Positions 36,208 to 45,455 of a DNA stretch of 64,000 bases are shown in pieces. Within the stretch, counting starts at the first letter, position 1. Each line of letters begins with the position of its first letter. Below the pieces are notes generated by a model. The model had not been told where the DNA came from. It did not search any database and saw only the letters and a list, made by a program, of their open reading frames with translations. The position numbers and the translations under genes were made by a program. The DNA comes from Meridianimarinicoccus marinus (GTDB lineage: Bacteria > Pseudomonadota > Alphaproteobacteria > Rhodobacterales > Rhodobacteraceae): positions 123,326 to 187,325 of the forward strand of contig NZ_JBFBVU010000005.1 in assembly GCF_040689105.1 (NCBI RefSeq), given 5' to 3'.

Positions 36208-37599
36208 ATGATTTGCCGCAGAACGCTTCTGAAAACCGGTGCCAGCCTGGCGGCGCTGCCGCTCCTGCCGGGGCGCCTGCATGCCGAGGTGGCGCTGACC
36301 CCGGTGATCGAGGCCCGCGTGGCGCAGGCGCAGATCGCCCCCGAGGGGTATCCGCAAACAGAGGTCTGGAGCTTTGACGGAAAACTGCCGGGGCCGGAAA
36401 TTCGTGCGCGTCAGGGCAGCCGCCTGACCCGCAAGCTGGTCAACGCGCTGACCGCGCCGACCTCGGTGCATTGGCATGGCATCCGCATCGACAACGCCAT
36501 GGACGGGGTGCCGGGCGTCACGCAGCAAGCCGTGCAACCGGGCCAGACCTTTCTGTATGATTTCGATCTGCCGGATGCCGGAACCTATTGGTATCACTCG
36601 CACAACCAGTCCTACGAACAGGTGGCGCGCGGCCTGCACGGCCCCCTGATCGTTGAAGAGCGTGACGCCCCGGACGTGGACCGCGACGTGACCCTGATGC
36701 TGGACGATTTCCGCCTTGATCCCGAGACCGGGCAGATCGCGGGTTTCGACAACATGCATGACTTCAGCCATGGCGGCCGGATCGGCAACATCACGCTCAC
36801 CAACGGCACCTTCAACAAGAACCTGCAAACCCGGCAGAATGAACGCTTGCGACTGCGGCTGATCAATGTGGCCACCGCAAGGATTTTCACCCTGAATGTG
36901 CAGGGGCTGGACGGCTGGATCATGGCACTGGACGGGATGCCGCTGGAGGCCCCGCGCCCGTTGAACGAACCAATGCTGCTTGCCCCGGCGCAGCGGATCG
37001 ACCTGATCGTGGATATCTCCGCCGAGGAGGGAGATGCTGCACATCTGGTGCGGATGGAGCGCGACGAGGCGTTTTCACAGGTTCTTATTGAAGTGCGCGG
37101 CGTGTCCGCTTCCCGCCCGCGCGGCACCCCGGACCCTTTGCCGCCCAACCCGGACATGGTGGTCACGCGGCTGGACGACGCGTTGCAAAGCCATCTTCGG
37201 ATGGACGGCGGTGCCATGCGGGGCTTTGCCTCGGCCCGGATGGCGGGCCAGGAGGTCAGTTTTCGCGAGGCTGCGGAAAATGGCCAGTTCTGGGCCTTTA
37301 ACGGGATGGTCGGCATGCCGGAGGCACCGCTGCTGGTGGCCGAGCGGGGCCAGACAGTGCGCGTGACGCTGCAGAACGACACCATGTTCCCCCATGCCAT
37401 GCATCTGCACGGCCACCACTTCCGCGAGATCCATGCCGACGGCACGCTGGGTCCGCTGCGCGACACGCTGCTGATGTTCGGCGACGAGCGTCGCGAGATC
37501 GCCTTCGTGGCCAGCAATCCCGGCGACTGGGTGTTTCATTGCCACATGCTGGCCCATGCCGCCTCGGGCATGATGACCCGTATCAAGGTGCTGGCCTAG
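36208..37599 (+). CDS. Multicopper oxidase (Tat-exported)
   Basis: This 463-residue copper oxidase of the CopA/SufI/CueO-like group starts at ATG 36208 with a twin-arginine signal (RRTLLKTGASLAALPLLPG). All copper-ligand motifs are present: HWHG (about residue 89), WYHSH (about 131), HAMHLHGHH (about 396) and HCHMLAHAASGMM (about 447), so type 1, 2 and 3 copper sites look intact. It is predicted to be periplasmic and to oxidise Cu(I), other metals or phenolics with O2. The gene stands alone next to the IS scar. Class firm, substrate unknown. Confidence 0.92.
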   Translation: MICRRTLLKTGASLAALPLLPGRLHAEVALTPVIEARVAQAQIAPEGYPQTEVWSFDGKLPGPEIRARQGSRLTRKLVNALTAPTSVHWHGIRIDNAMDGVPGVTQQAVQPGQTFLYDFDLPDAGTYWYHSHNQSYEQVARGLHGPLIVEERDAPDVDRDVTLMLDDFRLDPETGQIAGFDNMHDFSHGGRIGNITLTNGTFNKNLQTRQNERLRLRLINVATARIFTLNVQGLDGWIMALDGMPLEAPRPLNEPMLLAPAQRIDLIVDISAEEGDAAHLVRMERDEAFSQVLIEVRGVSASRPRGTPDPLPPNPDMVVTRLDDALQSHLRMDGGAMRGFASARMAGQEVSFREAAENGQFWAFNGMVGMPEAPLLVAERGQTVRVTLQNDTMFPHAMHLHGHHFREIHADGTLGPLRDTLLMFGDERREIAFVASNPGDWVFHCHMLAHAASGMMTRIKVLA

Positions 37600-37666
37600 C
37601 TGTCCGGTCCCGTCCGGGTCACGCGGCTTTGAGGCGGCAGATTGAGGCCCGGATAGCGCCTGCCTG

Positions 37667-38557
37667 TCAGGATTCTGCGACGTAGGCCCGCCAGTTGTGC
37701 TGTTCCCTGAAGCCCAGCATCGTCCGGATCTTCCGGTTCGAGAACAGCGCCTCATCTTCGTCCAGCGGCCGTGTCACCGGCACATCCGGGTAGAACCGTT
37801 CCAGCAGCGCGCTGTTGGGCAGGTTGACCGAATTGGTATCGTTGCCTGCGTTGAAGATCTGGAACCCCAGCCCGTCGGTCTTCACGCAAAGATCGACGAT
37901 CTGGCCAAGGTCGCGGGCATCGATGTAGCAAAAGATGTTGCGCCGCCGGACCACCGGATCGGCAAAGAAGCCCGGAAAGCGGCTGTAGTCCTGCGGCTCG
38001 ATGACATTGCCGATGCGCAGCCCGTAGATGTCGATGCCGGACCGGCGCTGAAACGCGCGGGCGGTTTTCTCGTTCACCACCTTCGACAGCCCGTAGCTGT
38101 CCATCGGGTTGGTGTCATGTTCCTCGTCCACCGGCAGGTAGTCCGGACGCACCTCGCCATCCGCGAAACAGACCCCATAGGTGGTTTCCGACGACGCAAA
38201 GACGATCTTCGGGATGCCGAGTTTCACCGCCGCCTCGATCACGTTGTAGGTGCCGATCGTGTTGATCCGGAAGGTCTCGTGATCGGGCTGGATCAGGATC
38301 CGCGGGACGGCGGCGAAATGCACCACGGCATCGAAACGGGGCACGCCGGTGCCGGGATCCAATTCGTCGAAACCGGCATAGCTGGTCATGACGTTGAACA
38401 TCGATCCGCTGTCGGTGATGTCGGCGATCAGGTTGTCGATGCCCGGTTCTTCCAGCGGTCGCAGATCCACATTGACCACCCGGTGGCCCTGATCGCGCAG
38501 GTAACGGCAGGCATATTTTCCGGCTTTTCCGGACCCGCCGGTAAACAGGATACGCAT
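37667..38557 (-). CDS. NAD(P)-dependent epimerase/dehydratase (extended SDR)
   Basis: This 296-residue extended SDR starts at ATG 38557 after a GGAAAGGTGAAG ribosome site (the longer frame upstream is not family-like). The cofactor motif FTGGSGKAGKYA is at residues 5-16, VVHFAAVPRI follows, the catalytic serine region is FASSETTYG, and the catalytic YGLSK is near residue 156. It belongs to the nucleotide-sugar epimerase/dehydratase group, but it is stand-alone and no glycan genes adjoin it. The substrate cannot be deduced. Confidence 0.85.
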   Translation of the reverse strand: MRILFTGGSGKAGKYACRYLRDQGHRVVNVDLRPLEEPGIDNLIADITDSGSMFNVMTSYAGFDELDPGTGVPRFDAVVHFAAVPRILIQPDHETFRINTIGTYNVIEAAVKLGIPKIVFASSETTYGVCFADGEVRPDYLPVDEEHDTNPMDSYGLSKVVNEKTARAFQRRSGIDIYGLRIGNVIEPQDYSRFPGFFADPVVRRRNIFCYIDARDLGQIVDLCVKTDGLGFQIFNAGNDTNSVNLPNSALLERFYPDVPVTRPLDEDEALFSNRKIRTMLGFREQHNWRAYVAES

Positions 38558-38615
38558 CACTTCACCTTTCCGAATTGATACCGCGCTTTGGCGCGGGTCT
38601 CGATCTCTGATTGTG

Positions 38616-39356
38616 CTAGCCCGCCACCATCGCGCCGACGGCAAACGCGACGATGGCGCAGGTGGTGCCCACCAGAACCGTCTCTCCGACACAGCGCAAG
38701 AGGTTTTCCCGCGTCGACCACCAGCGCAGCACACCCAGCATCACAAGTGCCGCAAAGGTTGCCATGACCGAGGCCAGGAACACCGCCTGGCCGGGGGCGA
38801 ACAGGAAATAGGGCACCAGCGGGATCACCCCGAAGGCGACAAAGGACAGAAATGTCATCAAGCCGTCCAGCACCGGCGACCCGTTGCGCATGTCCTGCAT
38901 CTGCAATTCGTAGCTCATCATCATATCGGCGACGAGTTCCGGGCAGTCGATCAGGTCCTGCGAGATCCGGTCGGCCGTGTCAGGCTGCATTCCGCGCTCG
39001 ACCAGCATCTGGACGATCTCCTGCCGCTCCTGCGCGGGGTTGGTTCGCAGTTGCTCAAGCTCGACCCGGCGTTGCGACACGTACAGATCCCGCTGCGACC
39101 GGGTCGACAGAAACTCGCCCAGCCCCATCGACACCGCATCGGCGAAAAGATTGGCCAGACCGAACACCAGAACCGCCAGCGCCCCGATCTGTGCCGTGCC
39201 TTCGGCCGAGGCGCCTGCGAATCCGGCGACAATGGCGAAGGTCGTGACGATACCGTCGTTGCCCCCATAGACGATCTGCTTGAGAAACTCCTGCAGCCGC
39301 CCCAGCCCGTGTTCCTCGCGGCGATGGGTGTCCCAGTTGATCTCTGCCATTGGCAT
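38616..39356 (-). CDS. VIT1/CCC1 family transporter
   Basis: This 246-residue membrane protein of the vacuolar iron transporter/CCC1 family has a first membrane pair around FLKQIVYGGNDGIVTTFAIVAG (the conserved GGNDG helix) and NLFADAVSMGLGEFLS. A cytoplasmic helical metal-binding domain rich in Glu/Met follows (YVSQRRVELEQLRTNPAQERQEI to MMMSYELQMQDM). Three C-terminal helices end VGAMVAG. Such proteins move Fe2+ or Mn2+ out of the cytoplasm. Start could be either of two ATGs two codons apart (39356 or 39350). Confidence 0.88.
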   Translation of the reverse strand: MPMAEINWDTHRREEHGLGRLQEFLKQIVYGGNDGIVTTFAIVAGFAGASAEGTAQIGALAVLVFGLANLFADAVSMGLGEFLSTRSQRDLYVSQRRVELEQLRTNPAQERQEIVQMLVERGMQPDTADRISQDLIDCPELVADMMMSYELQMQDMRNGSPVLDGLMTFLSFVAFGVIPLVPYFLFAPGQAVFLASVMATFAALVMLGVLRWWSTRENLLRCVGETVLVGTTCAIVAFAVGAMVAG

Positions 39357-39635
39357 GCCTTTCGAAGCAGGTCAGGGCCGTATCCTTGGCGGATCCTCAA
39401 CAGTCCGGCTGCCGGCCATGGTCCCGACGATACCGTTTTCCACACGCGTGCGGCAGGCCTTGCTGTCGCCCGTTTGGGCGAAATTTGTCGCGGGCCGCAA
39501 ACCGGCGGTTGTCGACGGCACCCGCCCGGAAATTCACCGCAACCGGGCGCATTGCGGTTCTCGGCTGACCGTGTGGTTGGACTTGCCCAAACCCGGTGCT
39601 AGGGTGCCGCCATGCGGATCAGACAAGGACCTGAC

Positions 39636-40799
39636 ATGCTGCGCGCTTTCGTGACCACCGGCCTGACCTTGGCCCTTCTTGCCCTTCCCGCCGCGGCTCA
39701 GACCGCGTTCGAAACGCAGGCCCGTGCGGCCTATGTGGTGGATCTCGGCACCGACACGGTGCTGCTGGAAAAGCAGCCCGACATCGCCCTGCCGCCGGCC
39801 TCCATGTCCAAGCTGATGACGCTGCTGATGCTGTTCGAGGCCCTGCGCGACAATCCCAATGTCACGCTGGACACCCGGTTCGGCGTGTCCACCAAGGCGC
39901 GGCAGATGGGCGGTTCGACCATGTTCCTGAACGAGCGCGACCGCCCCTCGTCAGACGAGCTGATCAAGGGCATCATCGTGCAATCGGGCAATGATGCCAC
40001 CGTGGTCGTGGCCGAAGGTCTGGCGGGCACCGAAGACGCCTTTGCCCGGATGATGAACGCCCGCGCGAAAGAGCTGGGGATGGAGAATTCCACCTTCGCC
40101 AATGCCTCGGGTTGGCCCAATCCCAACCACCGGATGAGCGTGCGCGACCTGGCCGTCCTGGCCGAGCATCTGATCGAGGATTTCCCCGAATACTACGGCT
40201 TCTTCGCCATGCCCGAGTATGAATACGACGGCCGCGCACCGGACAACCGTTTCAACCGCAACCCGCTGCTGAAGCTGGACATCGGCGCAGACGGGCTGAA
40301 GACCGGCCATACCGAGGAAGCCGGCTACGGGCTTGTCGGCTCGGCGCGGCAAGGCACCCGCCGCATCGTCTTTGTCGTCACCGGCCTGCCGTCGGCAGCC
40401 GCCCGCGCGCAAGAGGCCGAGCGCATCGTCAGCTGGGCCTTCCGCCAGTTCGTCGAAATTGAGGTGGCAGAGGCGGACGAGCGTATTGCCGAGGCGGATG
40501 TCTGGATGGGCAACGTGCAAAAGATCGGCCTTGTGGCCCCCGATGACCTGAAGATTCTGACCGGCGCGGTGCAGAACGATGTCGCGGCGGAAGTGGTCTT
40601 TGAAAGCCCGATCCAGGCCCCGATCGCCGCAGGCCAGCCGGTGGCCGAACTGGTCATCACCCGCCCCGGTCTGCCCGAGGCGCGCCTGCCGCTGGTGTCG
40701 GATCAGGATGTGACCTTCGGCGGTTTCGTGCCGCGTCTGCGCAGCGCCGGTCAGGTGCTGCTGTCCCGGGTCATCGGTCAGGCGGAAGGGCTGTTTTGA
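39636..40799 (+). CDS. dacC: D-alanyl-D-alanine carboxypeptidase (PBP5/6 type)
   Basis: This low-molecular-weight penicillin-binding protein trims pentapeptide stems in the periplasm (387 residues). I chose the ATG at 39636 because it gives a clean signal peptide (MLRAFVTTGLTLALLALPAAAQ) behind an AAGGA ribosome site; an in-frame ATG at 39612 is the alternative. The active-site motifs are SMSK, SGN (QSGNDATVVVAEGL) and KTG (DGLKTGHTEEAGYG). A C-terminal PBP5-type beta domain and amphipathic anchor follow. It heads an apparent cluster with tmk, holB, tatD, an MBL gene and an AEC transporter. Confidence 0.93.
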   Translation: MLRAFVTTGLTLALLALPAAAQTAFETQARAAYVVDLGTDTVLLEKQPDIALPPASMSKLMTLLMLFEALRDNPNVTLDTRFGVSTKARQMGGSTMFLNERDRPSSDELIKGIIVQSGNDATVVVAEGLAGTEDAFARMMNARAKELGMENSTFANASGWPNPNHRMSVRDLAVLAEHLIEDFPEYYGFFAMPEYEYDGRAPDNRFNRNPLLKLDIGADGLKTGHTEEAGYGLVGSARQGTRRIVFVVTGLPSAAARAQEAERIVSWAFRQFVEIEVAEADERIAEADVWMGNVQKIGLVAPDDLKILTGAVQNDVAAEVVFESPIQAPIAAGQPVAELVITRPGLPEARLPLVSDQDVTFGGFVPRLRSAGQVLLSRVIGQAEGLF

Positions 40800-41443
40800 G
40801 CGCCGCACACCAGCCGCCCCGGTTCATCAGTTTCGAAGGCATCGACGGCAGCGGCAAGTCCACCCAGGCGCGGTTGCTGGCCGAGCATCTGCGGGCACAG
40901 GGCCGCGAGGTTGTGCTGACCCGCGAACCCGGCGGCTCGCCCGGCGCCGAGGACATCCGCCGTCTGGTGCTGGGTGGCGCCCCCGACCGCTGGTCGCCGG
41001 AAACCGAGATCCTGCTGTTCACCGCCGCCCGGCGCGACCATTGGGAACGCACGATCCGGCCCGCGCTGGACCGCGGCGCCACGGTCATCACCGACCGCTT
41101 CGCAGACAGCACGCGGGTCTACCAGGGCACCACGCGCGGTGACCTGACCGAGATGGTGGATCGGCTGCATGCGCTGATGATCGGGGTGCAGCCCGACCTG
41201 ACCTTTGTCCTTGACCTGCCCCCGGCGCAAGGGTTGGACCGCGCCGTCGCGCGCGAGGCCGGTGCGGCGCAGGACGAAAGCCGCTTCGAAGGCTTCGGGC
41301 TGAGCTTTCAGGAACGCCTGCGCGCCGGGTTCCATGACCTCGCCCGGCAGGCGCCGGAACGTGTCCGCCTGATCGACGGCACCGGGTCGCTGGACACCGT
41401 GGCCGCCCGAGTACAGGCTGTGCTGGAGACCGAACAGGCATGA
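40796..41443 (+). CDS. tmk: Thymidylate kinase
   Basis: This enzyme phosphorylates dTMP to dTDP in the cytoplasm (215 residues). P-loop GIDGSGKST, TREPGG (DRX-loop region), DRFADST and the C-terminal lid segment are all present. The start is a TTG whose last two bases overlap the dacC stop (TTGA), so it is translationally coupled to dacC; the first in-frame residues MSAAHQPPRFISFEG fit the family. It overlaps holB by 4 bp, an arrangement common in proteobacteria. Confidence 0.95.
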   Translation: MSAAHQPPRFISFEGIDGSGKSTQARLLAEHLRAQGREVVLTREPGGSPGAEDIRRLVLGGAPDRWSPETEILLFTAARRDHWERTIRPALDRGATVITDRFADSTRVYQGTTRGDLTEMVDRLHALMIGVQPDLTFVLDLPPAQGLDRAVAREAGAAQDESRFEGFGLSFQERLRAGFHDLARQAPERVRLIDGTGSLDTVAARVQAVLETEQA

Positions 41444-42558
41444 TCGGCATCGCCCCGGACCTGCCCGAACCCGACCGCGCCGAAGGGGCCGCGCATCCAA
41501 GGTTTGCGATGTCGCTGGTGGGCCATGAGCGGGCGCAGAGCCAATTCCTGGAGGCCGTAAACACCGGCCGGTTGCACCATGCATGGCTGATCACCGGCCC
41601 GCCCGGCATCGGCAAGGCCACGCTGGCGTGGCGGCTGGCGCGTTTCCTTCTGACCACGCCCGAGCCGTCCTCGGATGCGAGCCTGTTCGGGGCGCCCGAA
41701 CCGCTGACCAGCCTCGATCCCGGTCCCGACACCGCACCCCTCAGCCGGGTCGAAGCGCTGTCCGAGCCCGGCCTGTTCCTGTTGCGCCGGGGCTGGGACG
41801 CAAAGACAAAAAAGCTGCGCACGGTCATCACCGTGGACGAGGTGCGGGCGCTGAACGGGTTCTTCGCCCTGTCACGCCCCGATGGCGGGCGCCGCGTGGT
41901 GATCGTCGATGCCGCCGACGAGATGAACGCCAATGCCGCCAACGCGCTTCTGAAACGGCTGGAGGAACCGCCCGCGCAGACGGTTTTCCTGCTGGTCAGC
42001 CACATGCCTTCGCGCCTGTTGCCGACCATCCGCTCGCGCTGCCGTACCCTGCCCTGCACCCGGCTGCCCGAGGCGCAGATGGCCGAGGTGCTGGCGCGGC
42101 TGTTGCCCGATACGCCAGCCGACGAACGCGCGGCGCTGGCGCAACTGGCCGACGGCAGCCCCGGCACCGCGCTGCGTCTTCAGGTGCATGACGGGGTGTC
42201 GCTGGGTCGCGAGATCGACGCGCTTCTGGCCTCCATGCCCGGTGTCGACCGGATGCGGGCGGTGGCGCTGGCGGCGGGGCTGTCGGCACGCGATGCACAG
42301 GACAAGCGCAGCCTGTGTCTGGACCTGATGGATCAGGCCATGGCGCGGATCGCCCGCGCCGGTGTTCTGGGCGGCGACGGTCCGCTGGCGCGGCTGGCAC
42401 CCGACCCGGATGCTGGCCGACGATGGGCGCAAGCGCAGCAGGACGAATCCGCGCGGGTTCGGCGGGGACTGGCGGTCAATCTTGACGCTCACAGCCTCAT
42501 CCTCGATATGGTTCTGAGAATAGACAAGCTGGCAGCAGACTGCGCCGCCGGAAGGTAA
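41440..42558 (+). CDS. holB: DNA polymerase III subunit delta'
   Basis: This is the clamp-loader delta' subunit (372 residues). The AAA+ core is visible (HHAWLITGPPGIGKATLAWRLARF), with the VITVDEVRALNGFF and VVIVDAADEMNANAANALLKRLEEPP segments and the SRC motif in PTIRSRCRTLPC. The initial 24 residues are unlike the family and an internal ATG (MSLVGHERAQSQFL) is also possible. It overlaps tmk upstream and is 10 bp from tatD. Confidence 0.94.
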   Translation: MIGIAPDLPEPDRAEGAAHPRFAMSLVGHERAQSQFLEAVNTGRLHHAWLITGPPGIGKATLAWRLARFLLTTPEPSSDASLFGAPEPLTSLDPGPDTAPLSRVEALSEPGLFLLRRGWDAKTKKLRTVITVDEVRALNGFFALSRPDGGRRVVIVDAADEMNANAANALLKRLEEPPAQTVFLLVSHMPSRLLPTIRSRCRTLPCTRLPEAQMAEVLARLLPDTPADERAALAQLADGSPGTALRLQVHDGVSLGREIDALLASMPGVDRMRAVALAAGLSARDAQDKRSLCLDLMDQAMARIARAGVLGGDGPLARLAPDPDAGRRWAQAQQDESARVRRGLAVNLDAHSLILDMVLRIDKLAADCAAGR

Positions 42559-42568
42559 CCATCGCGTC

Positions 42569-43387
42569 ATGACAGATCCCCTACAGCCCCGGCTGGTTGA
42601 CAGCCATTGCCACCTTGATTTCCCGGATTTCCAGGGCGAACTGCCCCAGGTGGTCGCCCGCGCCGCCGAGGCTGGGGTGACACGTATGGTCACCATCTGC
42701 ACCTGGCTGCGCAACGCCCCGCAGGTGCGTGCCATTGCCGAGGCGCATGATCCGGTGTTCTGGGCCGGCGGTACCCATCCGATGAGCGCGGCCGAGGAAC
42801 CGCTGGCCACGGTCGAGGATCTGGTGGCGTTGGCGGCACATCCGAAATTCGTGGGTATTGGAGAGACCGGGCTGGACTATCACTACACCTCGGAAAGCAA
42901 GGGCGTGCAGCAGGACAGCCTGCGCATCCATATCGAGGCCGCCCGGCAGACCGGCCTGCCGCTGATCATCCATGCCCGCGCCGCCGACGAAGACATGGCC
43001 CGCATCCTGACCGAGGAACACCGGGCCGGGGCCTTTGACTGCGTGATGCACTGCTTCTCGTCTGGGCGCGATCTCGGCCTGGCGATGCTGGATCTGGGCT
43101 TCTACCTGTCGATGTCGGGCATTGCGGCCTTCCCGCGCTCGCAAGACCTGCGCGACATCTTCAAGGAAGCCCCCTTGAACCGCATCCTTGTCGAGACCGA
43201 CGCCCCCTATCTTGCCCCGCCGCCACATCGCGGCAGGCGCAACGAGCCGGCCTATGTCGCCAAAACCGCCTCCGTCGGGGCCGAGGTCTTCGGCGTCAGC
43301 GCACAGGACTTCGCCCGCCAGACAAGCGCCAATTTCGACCGCCTGTTTGCCAAGGCCGCCGCCTGGCGTGCAGCGGATACCGCCTGA
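42569..43387 (+). CDS. TatD family metal-dependent hydrolase
   Basis: This 272-residue TIM-barrel hydrolase (TatD/YcfH type) is predicted to be a divalent-metal DNase or nuclease of quality-control type. Metal ligands are visible: VDSHCHLDF (His-x-His), GETGLDYHY (Glu), IIHARAAD (His), MHCFSSG (His) and the DAPYLAPPPHRGRRNEP motif (Asp). Its final codon overlaps the next gene's start (43387). The holB-tatD-MBL order is common in Rhodobacteraceae. Confidence 0.93.
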   Translation: MTDPLQPRLVDSHCHLDFPDFQGELPQVVARAAEAGVTRMVTICTWLRNAPQVRAIAEAHDPVFWAGGTHPMSAAEEPLATVEDLVALAAHPKFVGIGETGLDYHYTSESKGVQQDSLRIHIEAARQTGLPLIIHARAADEDMARILTEEHRAGAFDCVMHCFSSGRDLGLAMLDLGFYLSMSGIAAFPRSQDLRDIFKEAPLNRILVETDAPYLAPPPHRGRRNEPAYVAKTASVGAEVFGVSAQDFARQTSANFDRLFAKAAAWRAADTA

Positions 43388-44184
43388 TGGATGAGATCCG
43401 GTTGACCATTCTGGGCTGCGGATCGTCCGGCGGGGTGCCCCGGCTGGGCGGGCATTGGGGTGAATGCGACCCCGACAACCCCCGCAACCGACGGCGGCGC
43501 TGTTCGCTGCTGGTCGAACGCGAAGGCCCTGAGGGCACCACGACGGTGCTGATCGACACCTCGCCCGACATGCGCGATCAATTGCTGAGTTCCGGCGTCG
43601 GCGTGCTGAACGGCGTGGTCTATACCCACAGCCACGCGGACCATGTGCACGGGCTGGATGACCTGCGCCAGATCGTATTCAACACCCGCGAGCGTCTGGA
43701 CGTCTGGGCCGATGCGGACACCAGCGACAACCTGCTGTCGCGCTTCGGCTATGCCTTCGTGCAGCCCGAGGGCTCGCCCTATCCGCCGATCCTGAACCTG
43801 AAACTGATTACTGGCGATGTGGTGGTCCCCGGCCCCGGCGGCGATGTGGTGCTGCGACCCTTCTCCGTGGCCCATGGCGGGATCGACGCGCTGGGGTTCC
43901 GCATCGGCGACGTGGCCTATCTACCCGATGTCTCCGAGATCCCCGATGCCACCTGGCCGATGCTGGAAGGGCTGGACTGTTTTATCGTCGATGCCCTGCG
44001 CCGCAAGCCGCATCCCACCCATGCGCATCTGGACCGCAGTCTGGACTGGATCGCACGGCTCGCGCCGCGCCGCGCCATTCTGACCAACATGCACATAGAT
44101 CTGGACTATGCCACCGTGGCCGCCGAAACCCCGGACCACGTGGTGCCGGCGCATGACGGGCTTACCGTCAGATTCCCGGTCTGA
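43387..44184 (+). CDS. MBL-fold metallohydrolase (PhnP-like)
   Basis: This 265-residue metallo-beta-lactamase-fold protein has ILGCGSSGGVPRLGGHWG at the start, the zinc motif THSHADHVHGLDDLR, a later histidine (VAHGG), the YLPDVSEIP strand and MHIDLDY. It is most like the PhnP phosphodiesterase branch, but no phn genes are nearby; the tatD-adjacent homologues are usually annotated only as MBL-fold hydrolases. Probable phosphodiester substrate; not determinable further. Confidence 0.9.
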   Translation: MDEIRLTILGCGSSGGVPRLGGHWGECDPDNPRNRRRRCSLLVEREGPEGTTTVLIDTSPDMRDQLLSSGVGVLNGVVYTHSHADHVHGLDDLRQIVFNTRERLDVWADADTSDNLLSRFGYAFVQPEGSPYPPILNLKLITGDVVVPGPGGDVVLRPFSVAHGGIDALGFRIGDVAYLPDVSEIPDATWPMLEGLDCFIVDALRRKPHPTHAHLDRSLDWIARLAPRRAILTNMHIDLDYATVAAETPDHVVPAHDGLTVRFPV

Positions 44185-44187
44185 CCC

Positions 44188-45117
44188 GTGGGCGCGCTGA
44201 TCGAAGTCGTCCTTCCGGTCTTTCTGGTCATCGGCGCGGGGTACCTGACCACCGCACGCGGGCTGTTCAGCGACAGCAGTGTGAACGGGCTGATGCAGTT
44301 CACGCAGAAATTCGCAATCCCCTGCCTGCTGTTCCGCGCAATTTCCACGCTGGACCTTTCGGCGGGCTTCGATCTGCGCCTGCTGGCCAGTTTCTATGTC
44401 GGCGCGTTCTCCGGGTTCGTGCTGGGCTTTCTGGGCGCGCGTTTCCTGTTCCAGAGATCCTGGAGCGATTGCGTCGCCATCGGCTTTTGCGGGTTGTTTT
44501 CCAATTCGGTCATGCTGGGCCTGCCGATTGCCGAGCGCGCCTACGGGGCCGAGTCGCTGGCCCCGAATTTCGCCATCATCTCAATCCACGCGCCGTTCTG
44601 CTATCTGGTGGGCATCACCGCGATGGAAATCGTGCGCGGCGGCAGTCAGAGCACCTGGCGCACCTCGCTGCGCATCCTGAAGGCGATGTTCTCGAACGCG
44701 CTGGTGATCGGGCTGGCGCTGGGTCTGCTGGTCAACCTGACCGGGCTGCCGGTGCCCGGTGCGCTGAACGATGCCGCCGACCTGATCGCCCGCACAGCAC
44801 TTCCGGCGGCGCTGTTTGCATTGGGCGGCGTGCTGACCCGCTATCGCCCCGAGGGCGACGCCAAGGCCATCGCCTTCATCGTGGCGATCTCGGTGCTGGT
44901 GCATCCGGCGATCGTCTGGGTCATGGGACAGGTTCTGGACCTGCCGCACGACGCGTTCCGCGCCGCCGTCCTGACGGCAGCCATGGCGCCCGGCGTCAAC
45001 ACCTATGTCTTTGCCGACATGTACGGTTCGGCCCGCCGGGTCGCCGCATCGGCGGTCTTGCTGGGCACGGCGGTGTCGGTGGGAACGGTCTGGTTCTGGC
45101 TGCAGGTGCTGGGATAG
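44188..45117 (+). CDS. AEC family transporter (auxin efflux carrier type)
   Basis: This 309-residue transporter starts with GTG at 44188, 3 bp after the upstream stop. Ten hydrophobic helices are predicted. Family marks are FLVIGAGYLTTARGLF in helix 1, KFAIPCLLFRAIS, the NSVMLGLPIAERAYG segment and the C-terminal MAPGVNTYVFADMYG. AEC members carry malonate, malate or similar organic acids; the substrate is unknown here. Confidence 0.9.
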   Translation: MGALIEVVLPVFLVIGAGYLTTARGLFSDSSVNGLMQFTQKFAIPCLLFRAISTLDLSAGFDLRLLASFYVGAFSGFVLGFLGARFLFQRSWSDCVAIGFCGLFSNSVMLGLPIAERAYGAESLAPNFAIISIHAPFCYLVGITAMEIVRGGSQSTWRTSLRILKAMFSNALVIGLALGLLVNLTGLPVPGALNDAADLIARTALPAALFALGGVLTRYRPEGDAKAIAFIVAISVLVHPAIVWVMGQVLDLPHDAFRAAVLTAAMAPGVNTYVFADMYGSARRVAASAVLLGTAVSVGTVWFWLQVLG

Positions 45118-45182
45118 CGCCGCGAAACGCGGGCGATCCGGCTTGACGCTGTTGCCAGTTGGCCATGTCCGAAGGTCTGTCC

Positions 45183-45269
45183 TGGTGCGGTCGAGAAGAC
45201 TCGAACTTCCACGGGAGTTACCCCACAGCGACCTCAACGCTGCGCGTCTACCAATTCCGCCACGACCGC
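45183..45269 (-). tRNA. tRNA-Leu (anticodon GAG)
   Basis: The minus strand folds as a class II tRNA. The acceptor stem is GCGGTCG/CGACCGC and the D arm carries GGCGGAATTGGTAGACGC. The anticodon stem CAGCG/CGCTG encloses loop TTGAGGT, giving anticodon GAG. A long variable arm (TGGGGTAACTCCCG) and the T arm GTTCGAGTC follow. The 3' ACCA is encoded. It decodes CUC/CUU. Confidence 0.95.
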
Positions 45270-45455
45270 ATCTCAGTGACAGTGGCGGGGGTGTATCCGA
45301 CCGTTTCGGGGATGTGAAGCGGTTTTCCCGGCACGGAAGGCACTTTTTTCGCCGCCGCCGACCGCATGGTTCCGCGCGGCTCAACGGGCCGCCGACCCGC
45401 GCGGCTTTGCCGATTGCCCCGCGCCACGGCGCCCGCTAGAACCTGCCGGAAACAC

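Noticed and set aside
45183..45269. tRNA-Leu as an integration site for the neighbouring genes.
   Set aside because: No integrase, direct repeat of the tRNA 3' end or other island feature was seen nearby.
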